DNA of 64,000 nucleotides. Origin: Trileptium ribeirensis. Its lineage: Eukaryota > Nematoda > Enoplea > Enoplida > Thoracostomopsidae. Below, in pieces: positions 57,965-64,000 of this stretch. The position numbers and the translations under genes are program-made. Location: positions 1 to 64,000 of the forward strand of contig JASANE010028247.1 of assembly GCA_030248225.1 (NCBI GenBank), written 5' to 3'. Positions within the stretch are counted from its first letter, which is position 1. Each line of letters starts with the position of its first letter. The notes beneath the pieces were generated by a model, which saw nothing but the letters and a program-made list of their open reading frames with translations, had not been told where the DNA came from and did not search any database.

Positions 57965-58955
57965 TCTATAGTGTATATTTATATTAGGCGGAATTCATCT
58001 TGTACAGTGTAATCTTGTCGATCCTATGGTATTAATAAAATATCTCTTACTTAGACGACGTAGGATGCAGTGTTAGAAAACTACAAAACATAGTCACTTT
58101 TGCACTTAAATATCTGGGAAATCATATTGGGTTGGATTCATAACCTAACATTGACAAACTTGCCAGTAGTTGCTTTTGGAAAATATAACTGCTTTCGAAA
58201 ATGTGAAAAAATTCACAATTTTGATATTACATTCACCATAGTCGTATAAAAACGATATGAATCAACCCTTGTCTTTTAGAATACAAGACTGATATTATGC
58301 CTTTACCTACCTTTGGCTACTCCGAAGACAACAATTGGACACACAAGCACCCATAGTCTGGTTTGGCTCTTAGTTACTAACTTAACCTCTCAACATCGAA
58401 GTTTGAAATTGTGGACCTACTCAAATCATAAATATGTTGGGGTTATGGCTTCATGAACTATAACCAAAGTCAGTACATGTAAGCCGAACGTTGAATGTGT
58501 ATGATATTATCTTCGAATTAAATATCACGTTCTCACTGCAACATGTACATACGATAGAAAGAATTGAAAATCTATTACAGTATATATATTTGCACATTAT
58601 ACTAAAACCAAGTATGCGTTGGCTAATTGGCTAGTTGGAAAACAAGCAAATGTATAATTTACCACAAAAGGCTTGCTATTCCGAGAAACGCATCCTCGAT
58701 ATACGCTTACTTCGTAGTATAGATAGTCAACAACGTTGAGACCAACTATGGTGCTCATAAACAAAATTTAAACTCAGTTTTTATGAGGCGGTCGCGTCGG
58801 TAAAATACACAATACTATTTTCAAAACGCAATTTCGGCTGAAAATATTTTCTCTTTTCTCATTTTCCTCTGATAAAATACAACATAAACGTAGACGTATA
58901 TGTTTTTCAGATATACTTTGATTCTTTGAATATAAAATTCATATAAATACTACGC
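57965..58955. other. No gene seen
   Basis: AT-rich spacer downstream (minus sense) of a gene's poly(A) signal. Confidence 0.4.
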
Positions 58956-58967
58956 ATACTTCTATAT

Positions 58968-58973
58968 TTTATT
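58968..58973 (-). promoter_or_regulatory. Candidate poly(A) signal AATAAA
   Basis: On the minus strand AATAAA lies about 100 bp beyond the stop codon at 59072-59074. Confidence 0.45.
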
Positions 58974-59071
58974 CAAGATTACATGTATTAAAAACGTAAA
59001 TAATAATTTTTATATGTGCAGAGCATTTACGGATTCTTACATGTCAAGCAAGGAGAGTATTTTTGCGTTTT

Positions 59072-59277
59072 TTAAATTGGTGCCCGAAAGCTAGACGCGA
59101 CAATCGAAATAAGTAATAACGCTGCAATGCTCAGGCCACGAGCGTTAGAGCGGTGGGCCCTGGTTGGGTGCAGGAACGCGCCAGTAGTATTGGCCCCGTA
59201 ATTTTGGACCGCGCACCCAGATGTGAAAACATTCCAGTTCCTAGGCCAGTGCATCAGCGACATAAATGTTGCGGTTA
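59072..59277 (-). CDS. Terminal exon of a minus-strand gene, hydrophobic (GPI-like) C-terminus
   Basis: The acceptor TTACCTATACAG|TA, entered after codon position 1, opens 67 complete codons and TAA. The text MSLMHWPRNWNVFTSGC, AVQNYGANTTGAFLHP, then TRAHRSNARG, ends in LSIAALLLISIVASSFRAPI. A small-residue/polar stretch followed by a hydrophobic tail ending near the stop is the form of a GPI-anchor signal; a C-terminal membrane anchor is the alternative. There is one NTT glycosylation sequon. The GC peak coincides with the exon and a poly(A) signal follows. The ATG at 59263 is in frame but need not be a start. Confidence 0.55.
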
Positions 59278-59947
59278 CTGTATAGGTAACTGTTGCTGCG
59301 GATTTTCGTGAAAAGTTTTATTAATTCTTTACAGTGCTAGAAATATCTATTAAGATTCAGTGACTGTCAATTCAGATTCAACAGTGCAATCATTATATCC
59401 ACACAGTGTAATAAACGACATTATTTGTGTCCAATAACAGTTTCCCTTATGGCTTCATGTGCTCCTGACAACATGAGCAGCGTTGTTTTCTCGCCTGAAA
59501 CGAAATAACTTCTCGCCTGAAAATGATTAACGAATAAGTAGTCAATGGCATGGACAGATAACAGTCATCTTTCTGCAATAACTTCGTTTTCTCTGAGGTT
59601 CCAGTCATAGCTGAAGTATATACTATAAATTTGTTCGAGCGTTTCTACAGTCCTGTCAGGTATTCAATATATAATAACTTTGATATAATTATTAGAAAAA
59701 AATTGTATAAATTTTAATATATATCAAACTGTGGCGCTATTTATTTAAACGGAGCTATTTAAATGATAATGCTTTTCTACATTGCTTGTGTACAAAAAAC
59801 CTAAAAATTATTGTTCAACAATAAAGCTAAGACTTCAAGTACAACTTATAACCATAAAGTCAAATTTATAATATTGAAATCGAAAATTGAAATTCAGTTG
59901 AATTTATTTACCAGAGTTCAAATATCTAAAATCTTAGTGTCACAGCA

Positions 59948-59990
59948 CAGTTCAAGCAGCGCATCCGCTCAAGCACGTTCGCTTGAACTG
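59948..59990. other. Hairpin with 10-bp perfect stem
   Basis: CAGTTCAAGC at 59948-59957 pairs with GCTTGAACTG at 59981-59990 around a 23-base loop that also contains CTCAAGCACG. It could be a fragment of a repeat. Confidence 0.5.
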
Positions 59991-60739
59991 AAGCTTTTAC
60001 CAGAGTTTAGAAATATCTATGTTTCTTGTTTTATTAAGTAAATAGTGTCGCAGCACTTTTTATTGTCATCTCGTTTAAATGATGGCGCCTTAGAACCAGT
60101 GGATCGCTAATAATATAGTCGCTTTAAAACTGAACTTTATGGATACGAGTGCAATCTCTGTCTAAAGATTTATAATGTCCAAAATCATTATAATATTTAA
60201 ATTTTACAGAAAATGAGAAAGAAACATTCATAATAAAACAAGATATGTTAAGGATTGCGCTTGCTGCAAGAAATATAATTTTGTGCGTAATACACAATGC
60301 TATCTTTTCTGCTGCGAAGGCTATGTAACGTCATTCTTCGATTTCATAATCTAAGTTCACTTCAACAAAACTCCAAAGCATCGAAATGTGCAGCTGTGCG
60401 TTGTGCAAAAATTGACTAAGTTGTTAAATTTGAGGTTTATAATTTCCCAATGCTTAATAAATTCATATGGACAAGTCAAAGGTCTTTAGCTAAACGCGTC
60501 GCTAGAACCATTGGGTTTCGATTCATTTCAAGCAATTACAAAAAATGGATACAGTAGGTATGATGTGCATTCAGGTCATGTTTCGGATTATAGCTTAAGG
60601 TGAAGGCTGATATCGTGGATCCGAATCGTGCATAATTAAGAACTTGCTACAGCTTCCTACGTTTAATTTAGGAATTTAGAATAGTAACTTAAATTTTATC
60701 CAGAGTAACACTTAGTTCTAAAACGAATAGAATATTTAC

Positions 60740-60946
60740 AAAGGGTACAGCACTTGATGCAGAGAACGACTATCAAACCATCATATGCACACCAATTTAG
60801 TTTATCTGGTCTAGTTATGTTGCTTTGCATAAAAATATCGTTGCTCAATGTATATTCTAGTCGCAGACGAACTATCATTCCCATTTTCTTGATTTTAGGA
60901 CGAACAGACCCAGAAGTTGTCTGCACGCGCCAGCCGTTATTAGAAT
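60740..60946 (-). CDS. Possible upstream exon of the same minus-strand gene
   Basis: An acceptor-like AAACTCAG|AT and donor-like ACCCTTT|GTAAAT bound a 207-nt symmetric 1-1 exon of 68 full codons. The text SNNGWRVQTTSGSVRP, MGMIVRLRLEYTLSND and SNITRPDKLNWCAYDGL is protein-like, with one NIT sequon, four cysteines near its end and two Trp. Its exit phase fits the entry phase of the terminal exon at 59277. The acceptor lacks a strong pyrimidine tract and an open frame also exists on the other strand, so this is uncertain. No family recognised. Confidence 0.35.
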
Positions 60947-61084
60947 CTGAGTTTAGTTAGAAAGCCAAATGTTGTAACGCTACAACACAGGCCCAAACAA
61001 CTCAACTTATAACTACGCTATGTACGCTAAAGTGGTGCGGTGCTGCAGTACTACACTGCTGAATAGTAGACTGAGTGTGTTTCG

Positions 61085-61232
61085 ATTTTAGCTCTCTTAC
61101 AATACAGCGCCGCAGAGGGTCACAAAATGTAGAGACTATGGGCTACCTTTTTATAATAAAACACGGAATTCGAACAAAAGCCTTATGCTTGCAAAACTAG
61201 TGCGCTACCACTGCCACACCACGGGCACCGAT
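61085..61232 (-). repeat. tRNA-derived SINE copy (minus orientation)
   Basis: On the minus strand GTGTGGCAGTGGTAGCGCAC is the head with A-box, and TTTTGTTCGAATTCC the B-box about 40 bases on. The body ends in GGTAGCCCATAGTCTC and CCTCTGCGGCGCTGT. It has the best-preserved tRNA-like promoter of the 57.7-kb family. Confidence 0.65.
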
Positions 61233-61239
61233 CAACTTC

Positions 61240-62335
61240 TGATACGCTACGTATGCTATAGCACAGGGGCGCTGCAAAAGTGCCATATGAAATCGTATTG
61301 AGTTATTTCGACGCATAACTGTCGGATACTAACCAGTTAATGCAAAACGCGTATAACGTACACTAAGAGAATTGTGGTAATACAGTGGTTCGCAATATAC
61401 AATTTTGCTGGATAGGCGTTAATAAATTAAGAATATTAGACATGATATTAATTTAAAGTAACAAAACAGATGGACATAGCGATATAGATGAAATGCTGTA
61501 ATAATGCTTTCGTCCATAATAATAACAAGGCTAGGTTAGAGGTTTAGTTAATAGCACGACTGAGCTTTTATGGTATGTTCATATTTTTTCAACTCATTTG
61601 CAAAAAGCGGCGCAATTTGACAGGCTTTGGTTGCAACATTTAGAATTTTATTCAGCTACAGAATCTCGCAGAGGCAAACAAGACACTCAATATCAGATTA
61701 AAAATGACATCTAAGTATTAAACTGACTACCTCTATAAGCCCCAATGGGCAAACAAGCTGACAAGCAAGAAACGTATGTACTTTGTTAAAATTTAAAAAA
61801 ATTCACTTTTGAAGTATTTTTAAGCTATGCTTTATATTTGAAAAACGGCTGATCCAGAAAAAATACAAATCAACAAATGTATTTACAGCTTTTTACATAT
61901 AATTTACTGACATATAGAGAATGTATAAAATTGCAAAAAAATATCTATGAATGTGCAATAGTTTTACATAGTTTCACAACCAATAAACTAATATATGAGC
62001 TCCAGCTGGAGTATATATTGGACCAGTGAGTGTTGTTTTTTAAAAACTATACTCAATATTATGCCAAATGCCACTATGTCTAGTTAGCCACAAGCTATCA
62101 ATATCGTAGCTTTCAGAGATGTTTTATGGTGATGATCGATCGTTTATGATAGTAGGAAACTCAAAACTCTTCAGACAAATCCGATAAAGTCGCACTAAAT
62201 GGATTTCTCAAGTACGTAAGAAATTTATAATCATATAAGTTTGTCTTGTCCCTTTGTGATTGTTAATTTTTATTAACGTTACTAATTCATGGTATATATG
62301 TCATCTGTATTTCGCATACATAATTGCTGTATTGT
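61240..62335. other. No gene seen
   Basis: AT-rich intergenic DNA. Confidence 0.4.
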
Positions 62336-62460
62336 AGTGCTGGGCAAAGGCCGGATTTTTCGTTGGCCGGCCGGCCGTAAATTTTCGAAACCGAAAAACG
62401 TCCGACCATCGAGTTTTCCGGCTGATATCCAACAATATGGCCGGCGGACCTCTCCAAGAT
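62335..62460. repeat. GC-rich patch with nested GGCCGG palindromes
   Basis: GTTGGCCGGCCGGCCGT at about 62365-62380 lies between AAAGGCCGGATTTTTCG and further GGCCGGCGGACC words. The 116-codon plus frame (62289-62639) and a minus frame cross it; neither has splice support. It is probably a repeat. Confidence 0.45.
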
Positions 62461-62639
62461 TAATTTTGGAAAGTTTTTATATTTTTCAAAATTCAAAATT
62501 TTGCATGCTGATTATGCACAAAATTGCATTCATCCGCGTAAACGACTGGCCAACCTGGCAGAAAGCCGATGGTTGTGGTGAAGCTAGGTCGGTTCCCAAC
62601 GCTACTATATTGTATATAAAACATAACTTTATTGTGTAA

Positions 62640-64000
62640 CTGCTTGAATTGTACCATGAATTAGGTTAATAAATAATTTGATTTGTGTTGAGTTTCGCAA
62701 TATGACATTATTGACAATATATAGTAGCTTTCAGAGGAGTTTGTCATGGCATATACAACGCAATCAAAGTTAATAATTGATCCAACGCGTTGATTTAGAC
62801 AATACATGGATGCCGAATAATGTGAAAAAATAACCAGTATGGTGGTGAGGTATCCGGTTTATGCGTTGTAAATTAGGTTCTGAACCCGTTACCCGTTATA
62901 TATAATGGATAATTTTTGTTAATTTTTTTATATATCATCCGATTTTTACAATTTCAACTATGCTATCAGTTGCACCGGTTACACGCTGCAACTAAAATCA
63001 GCCGTTGTATTTCACATAAATTCCGCACAAAAAACTTTCCGTATTTACAGCTTATACAATCATGTGAAATTTAAAAAAATTTATATTTTATATAACAGAT
63101 TTACGTGCTACTGCCTCAAAAATTTGAAGCGGTGGCTGAGTTATGAAAATTGTAATGTGCAATTTGTTTCTTGCTGTAGTCTTCTACGACATCAACTACT
63201 GCTAATATGATTAAAATAAAATTTCTGCTCACACTGTTGTATATTTATATATCTGTATAAACAAAATTCAAAATACTTATTGTCGACTGTCGACTATAAA
63301 AGCGCTTCGTCTTGCAGACAAGTTTTAATAATTTGTATCAAGCGCATCGTGGTACAAGGTGTTGAGCACGATGACCGCCGATATAGATATTAGTGAAATT
63401 AGTCTACATTATGTTTGTATAATATACATAAAATTCGCGACATCTATGAGTTTTGTCAAATAAATATCACTTCTATAAGCTAAGAAATATCACTGCAATT
63501 ATACCTATTCTTATAACGAATAGCTGTGTTATACTGCATATCCCGGATAACGCAACCGGTGCTATCAGTATTATATTTTACTACTAAAATATTAGATAAA
63601 CTATTTTTATGATGAACATTTTTCCAAGCTCTATCTTTCTTGGGATCAATTGACTAATCAGAAGCTCGCGTTGGGAACATACTTATTATAAAATAAAAAT
63701 TTTAATAAAGTAAAAACGGGCATTTATATCCAGATCGTTTTTACAGAAATCTGCTTAAACCAAGCTCTTCTCTTCAATTTCTTCGACTTGTTGTTAAATT
63801 CATCGTAACATGTATTACATAATTGACACGGCAATGACATTTCTATTTAACATGTGTTCTAATAATAAATACTTTACCGAAATGTATCATCGCTTCAGCA
63901 AAATGTGTAACACAAATCCGTTTACTACATGCTACACCGACCTTCTAGATTTTACTACCGTCCGCTATAAATATTATCGTGTCAGTATAATACAAGGCGT
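62640..64000. other. No gene seen
   Basis: AT-rich DNA with no exon, RNA gene or named repeat that I can support. Confidence 0.4.

Noticed and set aside
62289..62639. 116-codon plus frame
   Set aside because: It crosses a GC-rich palindromic repeat; both strands are open there because of the palindromes.

Overview
This looks like a stretch of an invertebrate metazoan nuclear genome. It is AT-rich throughout, has no prokaryotic gene organisation, and its coding DNA occurs only as short exons bounded by GT/AG splice sites, separated by kilobases of non-coding DNA full of transposon debris. One animal gene is recognisable: three exons of a minus-strand gene for a NIDO-domain cell-surface protein of the Mesh/K03H1.5 type. 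The phylum cannot be fixed from the sequence alone; L2/CR1-like LINE remains, tRNA-derived SINEs, palindromic MITEs and a Ty3/Gypsy element occur in many animal groups. All gene models are read by eye from splice sites, codon phase and protein-like composition; no database search was possible.

Layout. 0-11.6 kb: the 5' part of the NIDO gene runs right to left (TATA box about 11.55 kb, exon 1 at 11.2-11.5, exon 2 at 5.0-5.4, exon 3 at 2.2-2.4 kb) and should continue beyond the left edge. A short two-exon plus-strand gene with a poly(A) signal lies at 0.7-1.4 kb. The NIDO introns hold a SINE, two fold-back elements and a 0.9-kb minisatellite. 11.6-25 kb: gene-poor, with SINE copies, a broken LINE and tandem repeats. 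25-29 kb: a cysteine-rich Kazal-like minus-strand exon, a possible plus-strand exon and a SINE. 30-37 kb: almost empty, with a GC-rich DNA-transposon patchwork at 35.5-36.7 kb.

37-47.6 kb: a minus-strand terminal exon (37.3-37.5 kb, Pro-rich tail), another minus exon (40.9 kb), two related-looking minus exons (47.2-47.6 kb), a small cysteine-rich plus exon (45.1 kb), retroelement fragments and two MITEs that share a GTGTTCACA terminal motif. 48-52.3 kb: a decayed Ty3/Gypsy LTR retrotransposon with most of integrase missing. 53.1-55.2 kb: a minimal copy of the 5.5-kb fold-back family, then seven nearly identical 232-bp tandem repeats. 56-64 kb: old repeats, three SINE copies and two phase-compatible minus-strand exons ending in a hydrophobic tail with a poly(A) signal.

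The best supported inference is the NIDO gene, because three exons join in phase through two introns. The most interesting non-coding signals are a SINE-like family whose tRNA-like module lies well inside the element, and a fold-back family present both as a 396-bp palindrome and as a copy of about 80 bp that is little more than its terminal stem.
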